This document shows, one piece after another, positions 15,443-22,585 of a stretch of 29,748 nt of DNA. This DNA is from a virus. The notes beneath the pieces are model-generated. The model was not told the origin of the DNA. It worked only from the letters and a program-made list of their open reading frames with translations, and searched no databases. The DNA is taken from IMG/VR virus record IMGVR_UViG_3300033182_000852, positions 1 through 29,748 of that record; one strand, given 5' to 3'. The stretch's first letter is position 1. Every line of letters starts with the position of its first letter. A program made the translations under genes and the position numbers.

Positions 15443-15666
15443 CAAAAACAATCACATGGCGTGTAGTTGCAACCACAGACACATTTATTATAACATTTCT
15501 TGCTAGTGCATTTGGTTTTGGTTATACCACAGAACAAGCAGTAGCACTTGGCGGAGTTGTAGCAGGGTTTGAAGTTGTAACAAAGATGGTGCTGTATTAT
15601 TGGCATGAACGTGCATGGTACAATTATATTGGCTTTGGGTTAGATAAGAAAGATGCTAAAGAGTAA
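15415..15666 (+). CDS. DUF2061 membrane protein
   Basis: The 83-residue protein matches the DUF2061 pattern: KTITWRVVATTDTFIITFL near the start, two hydrophobic helices, and a terminal KMVLYYWHERAWYNYIGFG. DUF2061 genes are found in bacteria and marine phages, and sometimes beside sulfate-assimilation genes in bacteria; the function is unknown. Two membrane helices place it in the inner membrane. It overlaps its neighbours by 28 and 14 bases. GGAG precedes the ATG by about five bases. Confidence 0.87.
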   Translation: MAVSRKRHIAKTITWRVVATTDTFIITFLASAFGFGYTTEQAVALGGVVAGFEVVTKMVLYYWHERAWYNYIGFGLDKKDAKE

Positions 15667-16168
15667 GTTTGTCAAAGCATACATGGACACTGCTTACACG
15701 TTTGCAAATTTAAGCAGTGCAAAACGTGCAAAGGTCGGGTGTGTTGTTGTAAAAGACAATCGCATTATCTCTATTGGCTACAATGGTATGCCTAGTGGAT
15801 GGACTAACGAATGCGAAACACACGAAAAAATAAATGATGTTCCTCACATGAGAGAAGAATATTTAAAGCAAGGTTATCTAATGCACCAAGGAGGTGACAG
15901 TATAACTTGGTATAAATCAATTACTAAAGCAGAAGTGCTACACGCAGAAGCAAATGCCATTGCTAAAGTTGCTCAAAGTAATGAAAGTAGTAAAGATGCA
16001 GATCTATTTTGTACACACATGCCTTGTATAGAATGTGCTAAACTCATACACCAATCTGGAATAAAGAATGTTTATTACTCAATAGATTACGATGCGGCAA
16101 AGGGCTCTGGTAAAGAATTTTTAGAACAAAGCAAAATAGGTTTAGTCAAAGTCGATGTCGAATCTTAA
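15653..16168 (+). CDS. Deoxycytidylate (dCMP) deaminase
   Basis: The 171-residue enzyme turns dCMP into dUMP, the precursor for dTMP. Zinc-binding residues are present: H98-A-E100 in LHAEANAI and C125-x-x-C128 in MPCIECAKL, with the substrate-region YNGMPSGW and NECE. A longer insertion between the two halves (about residues 55-95) is typical of phage and eukaryotic dCMP deaminases. Such enzymes are common in T4-like phages for supplying thymidine nucleotides. No thymidylate synthase lies in this window. It overlaps both neighbours by 14 bases. Confidence 0.93.
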   Translation: MLKSKFVKAYMDTAYTFANLSSAKRAKVGCVVVKDNRIISIGYNGMPSGWTNECETHEKINDVPHMREEYLKQGYLMHQGGDSITWYKSITKAEVLHAEANAIAKVAQSNESSKDADLFCTHMPCIECAKLIHQSGIKNVYYSIDYDAAKGSGKEFLEQSKIGLVKVDVES

Positions 16169-17525
16169 ACATATAGATTTAGAAATTTCAAGTACTTGTC
16201 AAGCAAGTTGCCCTATGTGCGTTAGAAACACTGCTGGCGTACAGATTATTAATCCTGCAAATCAAACATTTGCATCAATCAAAAAAGCATACAAAAGTAT
16301 TTCTAAACAATTAGAAACTGTTACCATGTGTGGCAATATCGGTGACAGTATGGGTAACAAAGAAATAGGATTAATATGTCGTTGGTTTATAATGCGTAAC
16401 CCCGACATACTTATTAATGTTCACACCAACGGTGGCTTAGGCAACCCGGATACATACACAGAACTTGCACAACTTGGTGTTAGAGTTATCTTTGGTATCG
16501 ATGGCTTAGAAGATACCAATCATTATCACAGAGTAGGAGTTAAGTGGTCTAACATTGTTAAGAATCTAGAAGCATATCAACGTGGGTTTGAAAACAAAAT
16601 GAAAGTTCGTTGGACTAAATATTTCAATGACGATGATGACTGCGGTGAGTATGGTATGGCAGAAATTCAAATGATTCTGTGGCGCCATAATCAACATCAA
16701 ATATTAGACATGGCAGAGTTTGCACAAAAGTATAAAGCAGACTTGTGGTACAGAAAACCAGTGATACATGCACAGGACGGCCTCAATGGTGGTATGCCAA
16801 TCTTCAAAGCCAACGGAGAATGGAGCCACAATATTCACGAGCCAGATGAAATGTTAGCAAAGATCAGCAGTTATAGATTTAGTGCGCCACATCAATGGTT
16901 TGATGGTAACAATCTACGAGATCATGTTATCAAAGCAATGGATGACATACATACCAAAGAAGGTATTGCAATACACAAATGGAAAAGAATACTAGCAGTG
17001 CAAATGCCTGTGGACACAACAACTATTACACCTGTAATAAAAGATTGGGGCAAGAATGCAAAACCTTTGTTTATGTTAAACAATGTAGGAAACTATGAAG
17101 CAGATCTAACCAAAGAAGAGATAACAGAATACAGCACACCGGTTGCATGTAAGAGTTTTAATTTTAATAACCCTGCAGACTTAACAGACACAGAAGCAGA
17201 GCGAGAAATATTTGTTGGGGCAGATGGATATGTTATGCCGTGCTGTATGATGGGATCAGCCCTCAGCATGCATTTACAAAACAACGTAGAAGGTAAAATT
17301 AGACAGCACTTTGTAAACAAAGTTTTAGAAATTGGCATAGACAAGTTTGATACTAAAAAACATACTGTAGAAGAAATAATTGCCAGCGATGCATTAGATC
17401 AGTTAGTGTACAATAACATTGCTAACAATGATGTAAGGCACGGTAGATTGCCTATATGCAGTATGTATTGCGGAACGCACAATGCACACGGTCGCCCATC
17501 TTTAGACGAGCGAGATGCCGGTTGA
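16155..17525 (+). CDS. Radical SAM protein with SPASM/twitch-like C-terminus
   Basis: This 456-residue protein has the 4Fe-4S motif C15-x3-C19-x2-C22 in ISSTCQASCPMCVRN and a partial TIM-barrel pattern (VTMCGNIGDS, NVHTNGG, IFGIDG). Cys-rich segments at the C-terminus, GYVMPCCM (C363, C364) and CSMYC (C435, C439), resemble SPASM/twitch domains that bind auxiliary clusters. Members of this class modify peptides or make small molecules. No obvious substrate peptide is encoded directly beside it. It would need one or more 4Fe-4S clusters, a possible client of the SUF genes upstream. It overlaps the deaminase by 14 bases and ends the operon. Confidence 0.9.
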   Translation: MSNLKHIDLEISSTCQASCPMCVRNTAGVQIINPANQTFASIKKAYKSISKQLETVTMCGNIGDSMGNKEIGLICRWFIMRNPDILINVHTNGGLGNPDTYTELAQLGVRVIFGIDGLEDTNHYHRVGVKWSNIVKNLEAYQRGFENKMKVRWTKYFNDDDDCGEYGMAEIQMILWRHNQHQILDMAEFAQKYKADLWYRKPVIHAQDGLNGGMPIFKANGEWSHNIHEPDEMLAKISSYRFSAPHQWFDGNNLRDHVIKAMDDIHTKEGIAIHKWKRILAVQMPVDTTTITPVIKDWGKNAKPLFMLNNVGNYEADLTKEEITEYSTPVACKSFNFNNPADLTDTEAEREIFVGADGYVMPCCMMGSALSMHLQNNVEGKIRQHFVNKVLEIGIDKFDTKKHTVEEIIASDALDQLVYNNIANNDVRHGRLPICSMYCGTHNAHGRPSLDERDAG

Positions 17526-17549
17526 CAAATAACTATTATATAGTATAAT
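17522..17549 (+). promoter_or_regulatory. Sigma70 promoter of the 17.5-21.2 kb operon
   Basis: TTGACA (17522-17527) overlaps the stop of the radical SAM gene. TATAAT (17544-17549) follows after 16 bases. The first gene start is at 17575. Both boxes are perfect. Confidence 0.85.
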
Positions 17550-17574
17550 ATGTATATAAATTAGGATTAATATT

Positions 17575-17790
17575 ATGGTTGCAAAAAGCACAACACAAAT
17601 GACTAAAGCAGAACTGCTTGAACTCATATCTGACAAAAACAGAATCATTGCAGAATTAAATTCTAAAATTGATGATCTTGAAGGTATGGCTGTGGCCAGT
17701 CAAAGTAAACCTCTTGATGCGGATGTCAGCAGATTGATCAGCAGTTTGAATCAAAGGATCAAAATACTAGAAGACAAGATTGATGGCTAA
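17575..17790 (+). CDS. Small coiled-coil protein, unknown
   Basis: This 71-residue protein is mainly helical: heptad-like segments (LLELISDKNRIIAELNSKIDDLE and RLISSLNQRIKILEDKID) are separated by a short Ser/Gln/Pro linker near residues 40-47, so it is likely a coiled-coil oligomer. I recognise no family. It is the first gene behind the promoter at 17522, with TAGGAT upstream of the ATG, and its end overlaps the next gene by eight bases. Confidence 0.75.
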   Translation: MVAKSTTQMTKAELLELISDKNRIIAELNSKIDDLEGMAVASQSKPLDADVSRLISSLNQRIKILEDKIDG

Positions 17791-18166
17791 AGTATTCGTG
17801 TACGGCACATTAAAAAGCGGTGGTGAACTTCGAGGCTTAGATCGCTTTGGAGACGGTGCTACCATTGTGGGTAAGGCAAAGACTGTTTATCCGGACTATG
17901 AAATGGCAGATTTGGGTGCATTTCCAGGTGTGTTCCTCAATGGTGAATATCACATTGAAGGTGAAGTATGGGAAGTTGATGAAGACACTATGAAAGACCT
18001 AGATGCTATTGAAGGTTACCCGGACTTCTATAATAGACAACTAACACATACCACAGAAGGCAAAGCATGGATGTATTACCTTGCAGGTGACACATACAAG
18101 AGCTACAAAGGCCAAAGAGGAAACCAAGTAATAGAGGACGGAGACACACTTAGATGGCAACGGTAA
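17783..18166 (+). CDS. Gamma-glutamylcyclotransferase-like (GGCT/AIG2 fold)
   Basis: From ATG 17783 the protein has 127 residues. It shows the GGCT-like fold: FVYGTLKSGG (5-14) forming the substrate loop, FPGVFLNG, EGEVWEVDED, and the proposed catalytic acid E77 in LDAIEGYP, ending with MYYL. Family members act on gamma-glutamyl peptides or amines, and the fold is common in phages with an uncertain substrate. A TTG three bases earlier is the only other possible start. It overlaps both neighbours. Confidence 0.9.
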   Translation: MAKVFVYGTLKSGGELRGLDRFGDGATIVGKAKTVYPDYEMADLGAFPGVFLNGEYHIEGEVWEVDEDTMKDLDAIEGYPDFYNRQLTHTTEGKAWMYYLAGDTYKSYKGQRGNQVIEDGDTLRWQR

Positions 18167-18459
18167 ATGAACTTATCGATAATATTGCACGATGGCATCA
18201 CGATAGAAACTTAATTGACGGCAGTGATGACAAAAGCCAGTTTGCTAAACTTATTCAAGAAGCAGGCGAACTATCAGACAACATCTGCAAAGGCAAAGAC
18301 ATTGCAGACGACATCGGCGATATGATTGTGGTGTTGATCAACATTGCAGAACGTAACAACCTTACCATTGAACAATGCTTAGAGCAAGCATGGGACGATA
18401 TCAAAGACCGCAAAGGTAAAATGGTCGACGGAGTATTTGTAAAAGAATCAGACCTATGA
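18154..18459 (+). CDS. MazG-like NTP pyrophosphohydrolase
   Basis: The 101-residue protein has the metal-binding motifs of all-alpha NTP pyrophosphatases: QEAGEL (E36 and E39) and ADDIGDM (D52, D53, D56), followed by VVLINIAERNNL and WDDIKDRKGKMV. MazG-type enzymes hydrolyse (d)NTPs or alarmone-related nucleotides to monophosphates and are frequent in marine phages. It overlaps the GGCT-like gene by 13 bases and the next gene by ATGA, among other nucleotide genes (GMP reductase, dCMP deaminase). Confidence 0.92.
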   Translation: MATVNELIDNIARWHHDRNLIDGSDDKSQFAKLIQEAGELSDNICKGKDIADDIGDMIVVLINIAERNNLTIEQCLEQAWDDIKDRKGKMVDGVFVKESDL

Positions 18460-18815
18460 CACTGGCATTAATCACATTGCTAATGGCCAAACACATTATT
18501 GCAGATTACTTTATGCAATACAGTTGGATGATCAAAGACAAAGGCACTTATGGTGCTTGGGGCGGTATTGCACACAGTGGGTATCATGGATTACTAACAT
18601 TGGGTGTACTGATGTTGTTTCCTATTCCAACTATGTATGCACTACTGTTAAGCATCGGTGACGGTGTTATACACTATCACGTAGACTATACCAAAAGCAA
18701 TTTTTGGAAAAATAAAAAATTAACACCAATGGATCAGCAGTATTGGATTGTACATGGTGTTGATCAATTTGCACACTTTTTAACTTATGTAGGAATCGTA
18801 ATACTATGCGTATAG
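18456..18815 (+). CDS. DUF3307 membrane protein
   Basis: The 119-residue protein resembles DUF3307: an N-terminal hydrophobic helix with KHIIADYFMQYSWM, a His-rich GIAHSGYHGLLTL, two further hydrophobic stretches, and [20 protein letters not shown] at the end. Three to four membrane helices with conserved histidines are visible. DUF3307 proteins occur in bacteria and phages without a known function. It overlaps its neighbours by four and ten bases. Confidence 0.87.
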   Translation: MTLALITLLMAKHIIADYFMQYSWMIKDKGTYGAWGGIAHSGYHGLLTLGVLMLFPIPTMYALLLSIGDGVIHYHVDYTKSNFWKNKKLTPMDQQYWIVHGVDQFAHFLTYVGIVILCV

Positions 18816-19936
18816 AAGCAGATGTAAAACTGGATTATTCAGATGTACTGTTTAGACCCAAACGTAGCACAATGGGCAGTAGAAAAGAAGTAGATCTACA
18901 TCGCGAGTTTCGTTGGCGTAACACAGATAAAACATACAAAGGTGTGCCTATCATGGCCGCTAACATGCAGGGTGTGGGCACATTTGATATGGCTCTAGCA
19001 TTGGCCAAGAAGAGCATGTTTACCTGTTTGGACAAGAGCTATGGTGTAGCAGACATATACGATTGGATGTTGACCAATGTATACAGACAGGATCTCATGC
19101 AGAGTGTTGCGTTCTCTACTGGCATCACAGACGTAGATGCACAACGCATTAACAAACTGTTAGACTATTTGCCCGACATTGAATATGTGTGCATTGATGT
19201 TGCTAATGGTTATAGTGAAAGATTTATCAACTATGTTGCTGATTTCAAAGCACGTCATCCTGATGTGGTGATCATTGCAGGCAACGTGGTTACACCAGAT
19301 ATCACAGAGGAGTTGATCTTAAATGGGGCCGATATCGTTAAAGTTGGTATTGGGCCTGGTAGTGTTTGTACTACTAGGGTTAAGACTGGCGTTGGGTACC
19401 CGCAGTTATCCGCAGTCATTGAGTGTGCTGACGCCGCTCATGGTCTTGGTGGACACATCATTGCTGATGGCGGTTGTACTAGTGCTGGAGATGTAGCCAA
19501 AGCATTTGGAGCAGGTGCAGACTTTGTGATGTTGGGCGGTATGTTTGCAGGCTGTGATGAGGGCGGTGGTGAAGTGATCACCAAACACATTGCTACCAAT
19601 CAAGTACACTACGAAGTAGGCAAACACACAGATCGAGAACGACACATGATCAACGCTCAACAGTTTGTTCGCTTCTATGGCAGTAGCACAACTGTGGCAC
19701 AAGAACATAACGGCGGTGTACAGGATCATAGAACCTCAGAAGGGCGAGTAGTAGAAGTGCCCTACAAAGGATCAGTTAACACCGTGATCACAGACATACT
19801 AGGCGGAGTAAGATCGGCATGTACTTATGTGGGTGCCAAGAAGCTCAAACACTTATCCAAGTGTACAACCTTTATACAGGTCAACAACGGCAAAACACAC
19901 AACACTGTGTTCACGCAATATCAAACAGGCGAATGA
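18806..19936 (+). CDS. guaC: GMP reductase
   Basis: The 376-residue enzyme converts GMP to IMP with NADPH. The similarity to E. coli GuaC is very high around the active site: [47 protein letters not shown] with catalytic C188 (E. coli Cys186), [23 protein letters not shown], and [18 protein letters not shown]. The C-terminal [17 protein letters not shown] is also present. No CBS domains are present, unlike IMP dehydrogenase. It is about 30 residues longer than E. coli GuaC (347). It overlaps the neighbours by ten and four bases. The gene is clearly less AT-rich than the suf region. Confidence 0.96.
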   Translation: MRIEADVKLDYSDVLFRPKRSTMGSRKEVDLHREFRWRNTDKTYKGVPIMAANMQGVGTFDMALALAKKSMFTCLDKSYGVADIYDWMLTNVYRQDLMQSVAFSTGITDVDAQRINKLLDYLPDIEYVCIDVANGYSERFINYVADFKARHPDVVIIAGNVVTPDITEELILNGADIVKVGIGPGSVCTTRVKTGVGYPQLSAVIECADAAHGLGGHIIADGGCTSAGDVAKAFGAGADFVMLGGMFAGCDEGGGEVITKHIATNQVHYEVGKHTDRERHMINAQQFVRFYGSSTTVAQEHNGGVQDHRTSEGRVVEVPYKGSVNTVITDILGGVRSACTYVGAKKLKHLSKCTTFIQVNNGKTHNTVFTQYQTGE

Positions 19937-20094
19937 TCACTGTACACTACAATCATCGATTAAGCAGTACCACTCATTGGTTTACTGAGCAGGTACCTGC
20001 ACACCGTGTAGATGCATTCATAGATGACTTAATAGATCAAGGATACATCTGCAGAATAGTTCACACAGAGGAGAAAAATGACACACCCAAGTAA
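19933..20094 (+). CDS. Small protein, 53 residues, unknown
   Basis: The ATG overlaps the guaC stop (ATGA), with AGGCG directly upstream, and the product is a short polar protein: HYNHRLSSTTHWFTEQ, then HRVDAFIDDLIDQGY, ending in a charged tail. No family is recognised. The frame is open further upstream inside guaC, but the coupled ATG is the natural start. Its stop lies 17 bases inside the next gene. Confidence 0.7.
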   Translation: MITVHYNHRLSSTTHWFTEQVPAHRVDAFIDDLIDQGYICRIVHTEEKNDTPK

Positions 20095-20539
20095 ACACAC
20101 CCGGAGCACCACTGCTGAATTTGCACACACATCAGCGGGTAAAGGTGTTCTCACATTCACCATGCTGTTACCAGATCTCAATGATCTACAGCAGTTAACA
20201 GACAGCGTCAGCATAGACACACCTGATCTAGATGCTTTCGTTCAGTCGATCACAGAAGACTTTCGTCACGGTGCAGTAACACAATTCTTTCACAGACCCA
20301 TACAAGCAGGCCGTTGGATCACTCGTGTTAAAGATGTGGTTGTAGACAAACAAGCAGATTCACTGCACCGACTCACAGTGTGGTGTGAACACAGCAGTAA
20401 GTTTCCCACCGCCATAGACACATACACCAACAGCATCAAAAGCACCAATTGCAATGATGCACTAGACAGATCAGCAATAGATCACTATATAACCACAACC
20501 ATAGACAGAGTACAAACAACCAAGGGGGCCGAAGGTTAG
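20078..20539 (+). CDS. Hypothetical protein, 153 residues
   Basis: The start is supported by GAGGAG six bases upstream of ATG 20078. The protein is soluble, Thr- and Asp-rich (DLNDLQQLTDSVSIDTPDLDAF), with a central QFFHRPIQAGRWITRVKDVVV and a His/Cys patch, LTVWCEHS. I recognise no family. The gene is GC-richer than the early part of the window and is followed by a 51-base GC-rich spacer (20540-20590), in which CGACCG occurs twice. Confidence 0.72.
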   Translation: MTHPSKHTRSTTAEFAHTSAGKGVLTFTMLLPDLNDLQQLTDSVSIDTPDLDAFVQSITEDFRHGAVTQFFHRPIQAGRWITRVKDVVVDKQADSLHRLTVWCEHSSKFPTAIDTYTNSIKSTNCNDALDRSAIDHYITTTIDRVQTTKGAEG

Positions 20540-20590
20540 GGGCCGACCGTTCCGACCGCCGCGGTTACACCCACCCGAAAAGAGGTTTTT

Positions 20591-20992
20591 ATGAACGAAA
20601 ATAAAATCAAACGTATTCGTAGCAGAGCCAAATCCACAGTGGAAAATACGCCTGCACCAGATCCCACCGCAACTATAACCACAGATAGAGGCGAGGAGTT
20701 CACAGTAGCAGAGATTGAACACAGCAGTCGCATATACAAAAGCAAGACTCCCAAAGGTGATCTCAGTTGGTGGATTAAATGGATCAGCTCAATCTGTGTG
20801 CTGTGTGCTATGAGCATGCGTGGTATTGAACCCCTAGTACAGTATGATTTGGTACTGAGTCTGATAGGTGTGATAGGTTGGTGTTGGGTAGGTATTCTGT
20901 GGAAAGATCGTGCTCTTATACTGTTAAATGGTACTGGAGTACTGCTACTGTTTAACACACTGCTACGTGAATATGTATTCATGGTGAATTAA
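20591..20992 (+). CDS. Membrane protein, 133 residues, unknown
   Basis: A basic N-terminus (IKRIRSRAKS) and a polar, Pro/Thr-rich stretch are followed by about three hydrophobic helices: WWIKWISSICVLCAMSM, LVLSLIGVIGWCWVGILW and ALILLNGTGVLLLFNTLL. This suggests an inner-membrane protein with a cytoplasmic N-terminal tail. AAGAGG precedes the ATG. No family is recognised with certainty. The stop is followed without any gap by the ATG of a 26-residue membrane peptide. Confidence 0.78.
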   Translation: MNENKIKRIRSRAKSTVENTPAPDPTATITTDRGEEFTVAEIEHSSRIYKSKTPKGDLSWWIKWISSICVLCAMSMRGIEPLVQYDLVLSLIGVIGWCWVGILWKDRALILLNGTGVLLLFNTLLREYVFMVN

Positions 20993-21073
20993 ATGGACGT
21001 TATCACAGCTCTACTGATATTGTTAATACTGTATACACTGTTCAGTGATGATGATGACGATTGGCCCAGTTAA
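20993..21073 (+). CDS. Tiny single-pass membrane peptide, 26 residues
   Basis: This short frame starts directly after the preceding TAA (TAAATG). It encodes one hydrophobic helix (ITALLILLILYTLF) followed by an acidic tail with a run of five Asp and ending WPS. A second tiny membrane frame follows, again with TAAATG. The chain of three abutting membrane genes argues that this is a real translated peptide and not chance. No function can be assigned. Confidence 0.55.
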   Translation: MDVITALLILLILYTLFSDDDDDWPS

Positions 21074-21184
21074 ATGTGGAATTGGCTTAAAAACTGCGTG
21101 ATTAACACACTGCTGTACAGCATACTGATGATCTCAGTGTTTCTATTACTGTATGCTGGCATATTGATCACTGCTAATACATAG
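21074..21184 (+). CDS. Tiny single-pass membrane peptide, 36 residues
   Basis: ATG 21074 follows the previous stop without a gap. The product has a short amphipathic start (MWNWLKNCVIN) and one long hydrophobic helix (LLYSILMISVFLLLYAGILI). It is the last gene of the plus-strand operon that begins at 17575. Small phage membrane peptides can modulate lysis, superinfection or host membrane enzymes; nothing here selects among these. Confidence 0.55.
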   Translation: MWNWLKNCVINTLLYSILMISVFLLLYAGILITANT

Positions 21185-21469
21185 TCTTAGACGCTGTATA
21201 ACGCCGTGTGTGCAACGTTATACACTGATATGCGTATAAGGTTCTAGGAGAAATTTTAAGTCACTGTACAGCAATAAAACACACACTTAATCTCAGGGCC
21301 AGGCCTATATAGCAGTGAAAAAAATCATTTTTCAAGAAAATTTTTTGAGGGTGGTCCTCATATATGGTGAGAAAAAAACTAGATTTCGGATAGGCCAAAA
21401 TTCAAAATTTGCAACCCCTGCACAAAAGAGCCACCTACCCCCACCCATTTTGAAAAAAATATTTTTTCC
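21185..21469. other. Non-coding stretch with one perfect hairpin
   Basis: No convincing gene is seen. TGTATAACG (21195-21203) and CGTTATACA (21216-21224) form a perfect 9-bp stem 10 bases after the last operon gene; it lacks a T tract but may stabilise the 3' end of the operon RNA. The rest has A- and T-runs, a C-rich patch near 21430-21447, and no promoter I can identify. An 85-codon open frame starting at GTG 21315 has no SD and Lys/Phe/Pro-biased composition, and I regard it as chance. Confidence 0.6.
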
Positions 21470-21496
21470 AAAAAAAAGCACACCCAAAAGTGTGCT
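21470..21496 (-). terminator. Rho-independent terminator of the minus-strand small gene
   Basis: Read on the minus strand, AGCACAC and GTGTGCT form a perfect 7-bp stem with a 6-base loop, followed by eight T. It lies 38 bases after the stop of the 46-residue gene. A competing 8-bp stem, GTGTGCTA/TAGCACAC (21490-21497 with 21515-21522), shares one arm and would prevent the terminator from forming. Confidence 0.85.
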
Positions 21497-21533
21497 AGAG
21501 AAATGCTACGGTTGTAGCACACATGATCTCCCC

Positions 21534-21674
21534 TTATTCTGCTCGATCAAGGTCGATATAAAGAAATTGTAATTCGTAGTTGATAACTTCAAATGATTGG
21601 TAGTCCATTTCATCTAACGATTCCAACTCTTCTTCCAACTCAGCGATCTTTGCTAGAATTTCTGCTCGGTTCAT
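21534..21674 (-). CDS. Small acidic protein, 46 residues, minus strand
   Basis: The minus strand reads a 46-residue frame, MNRAEILAKIAELEEELESL and onward through DEMDYQSFEVINYELQFLYI to a TAA stop. The N-terminal half is a strongly predicted helix/coiled coil rich in Glu and Leu. The start has GGGAG six bases upstream. A TTGACA-17-TATAGT promoter and a perfect terminator flank it, so it is a self-contained transcription unit opposite to its neighbours. No family is recognised; a small acidic helical phage protein could be an inhibitor or adaptor of a host factor. Confidence 0.8.
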   Translation of the reverse strand: MNRAEILAKIAELEEELESLDEMDYQSFEVINYELQFLYIDLDRAE

Positions 21675-21715
21675 GTCTCGCTCCCATGCATGTCGCTTAT
21701 CGTACATATGTGTAT

Positions 21716-21744
21716 ACTATAACAGCATACACACACGTTGTCAA
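21716..21744 (-). promoter_or_regulatory. Sigma70 promoter, minus strand
   Basis: On the minus strand, TTGACA (21744-21739) is followed after 17 bases by TATAGT (21721-21716). The 46-residue gene starts about 40 bases downstream. The -35 is perfect and the -10 has one mismatch. Confidence 0.8.
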
Positions 21745-21916
21745 CCAGTTTTTAGCCAAAACACAAAAAACTTTTGGTGATCGGCAAGTTCAACAGTAGC
21801 ACTATTTGCTTCATGTTCTTTCTAGACAGTGCCTCTAAGCCATTGATCTACAGTGATTTTTTATTGAGTGAACGTGAAAGACCTAGGCCTAGGGGAGGGA
21901 ATTCACTTTTTGAGTG

Positions 21917-21936
21917 TTATCCACAGGTTATCCACT
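21917..21936 (+). other. Pair of DnaA-box-like 9-mers
   Basis: TTATCCACA (21917-21925) is a perfect DnaA-box match, and TTATCCACT (21928-21936) differs at the last base. They are in the same orientation and 11 bp apart, about one helical turn. AT-rich sequence lies on both sides. They could recruit host DnaA at a replication origin, but two sites alone are weak evidence. Confidence 0.4.
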
Positions 21937-21957
21937 ACCACCATTTTTACAGCGAAA

Positions 21958-22041
21958 TGTTACATTTCCTCAGTAGATCTGAATTTTGCCATAGGAAATG
22001 TAACAATATTGTTACATATGTACAATATCAATATACATATG
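21958..22041. repeat. Nested inverted repeats with TGTTACA half-sites
   Basis: TGTTACATTTCC (21958-21969) is exactly inverted at 21994-22005. The second arm is part of a perfect 20-bp palindrome, ATGTAACAATATTGTTACAT (21998-22017). CATATGTA (22015-22022) is inverted at 22034-22041. The three TGTTACA/TGTAACA elements look like half-sites for a dimeric DNA-binding protein, or arms of an origin hairpin. Confidence 0.6.
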
Positions 22042-22145
22042 CCGGAAATTGTGGTGCAGAACCAGTAGAAAATTTCGTTTGGTTGATAAGCCAAGTAGAC
22101 CCAGAAATTCTGGCCGGTCTTAGAGTGCCATAAACAGGGCGTTTG

Positions 22146-22176
22146 CGACCGGTGGTTTGTGATCGTTAACCGGTCG
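22146..22176. repeat. Perfect 8-bp inverted repeat
   Basis: CGACCGGT (22146-22153) and ACCGGTCG (22169-22176) form a GC-rich stem with a 15-base loop just before the late-type box at 22185. It has no T tract, so it may be an operator or a weak terminator of upstream transcription. Confidence 0.5.
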
Positions 22177-22184
22177 AACAAGGT

Positions 22185-22192
22185 GATAAATA
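22185..22192 (+). promoter_or_regulatory. Late-type promoter box GATAAATA
   Basis: GATAAATA is one base from TATAAATA and identical to the box upstream of the minus-strand virion gene. It lies eight bases before the ATG at 22201, which has no SD. Confidence 0.4.
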
Positions 22193-22200
22193 CTGTTACA

Positions 22201-22455
22201 ATGAAGATTTCAGAAGTCATAACCACAATCAAGTCAGAAGCCAAAGCCAGCAAAGAGCTTTGTACCTCATCAATCCCAGACAAGGAGTTGGGTGCCAGCC
22301 AATTGGCTAGTTGCAAGAGCCAAGGTTATCGCAGGCGTGAAGGTGACAAGAGCCACAAGATCGGCGCCAAGCGAGTCAAGATGGGTGGCAAGAAGATCAA
22401 AGGCAAGAAGTATGGCGGCCCAATCCCGGACTGGGGCACCAGAAAGAACACCTAG
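22201..22455 (+). CDS. Small basic protein, 84 residues, marine-phage type
   Basis: The product starts with a short helix (MKISEVITTIKSEAKAS). It continues with LGASQLASCKSQGYRRREGDK and ends in a strongly basic segment rich in K and G (GAKRVKMGGKKIKGKKYGG) followed by PIPDWG. This KxxGKK...YGGP(I/L)PD pattern resembles small basic proteins in marine myoviruses, but I cannot name a function; DNA binding or internal head location are possible. The late-type box eight bases upstream would fit a virion protein. Codon use is even and the frame is well conserved in style, so I consider it real. Confidence 0.78.
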   Translation: MKISEVITTIKSEAKASKELCTSSIPDKELGASQLASCKSQGYRRREGDKSHKIGAKRVKMGGKKIKGKKYGGPIPDWGTRKNT

Positions 22456-22548
22456 AACCTACCCCTATCAGTTCGCTGAATAGCAGAGTATAGCACAAAA
22501 ATCCCATTCTGTCTACCAAATCCCGCCCAACAGCACAAAATAAATGTG

Positions 22549-22576
22549 TTGACATCTCCCCGTTATAGTGTATAAT
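22549..22576 (+). promoter_or_regulatory. Sigma70 promoter
   Basis: Perfect TTGACA (22549-22554) and TATAAT (22571-22576) boxes are 16 bases apart. The downstream ATG at 22586 is only about 10 bases past the -10, so the transcript would be nearly leaderless. Confidence 0.8.
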
Positions 22577-22585
22577 ACATGTGTT

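Larger units (their letters stand above)
21745..22184. other. Non-coding region with clustered palindromes
   Basis: No supported gene lies here. The region holds a 12-bp palindrome CCTAGGCCTAGG (21882-21893), two DnaA-box-like sites, a 20-bp palindrome, several TGTTACA/TGTAACA half-sites, and an 8-bp inverted repeat near its end. A plus-strand frame ending at 22133 has a protein-like tail but no start or SD. The concentration of symmetric sites suggests an origin or a regulatory hub rather than coding sequence. Confidence 0.55.

Noticed and set aside
19819-19932. Upstream extension of the 53-residue gene
   Set aside because: It is the out-of-frame reading of the well-conserved guaC C-terminus.
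21496-21525. Nine-codon minus-strand leader-like frame before the terminator
   Set aside because: The SD is only three bases from the ATG, and the frame is too short to support.
21315-21572. 85-codon plus-strand frame
   Set aside because: No SD, biased composition, and it overlaps the minus-strand gene and its terminator.
21593-21799. 68-codon plus-strand frame
   Set aside because: It is the complement of the minus-strand gene and its promoter; no SD or recognisable sequence.
21774-22133. 119-codon plus-strand frame with protein-like tail (AEPVENFVWLISQVDPEIL)
   Set aside because: No start with SD, and it runs through palindromes and DnaA-like boxes; the tail could be a gene remnant, but this cannot be supported.
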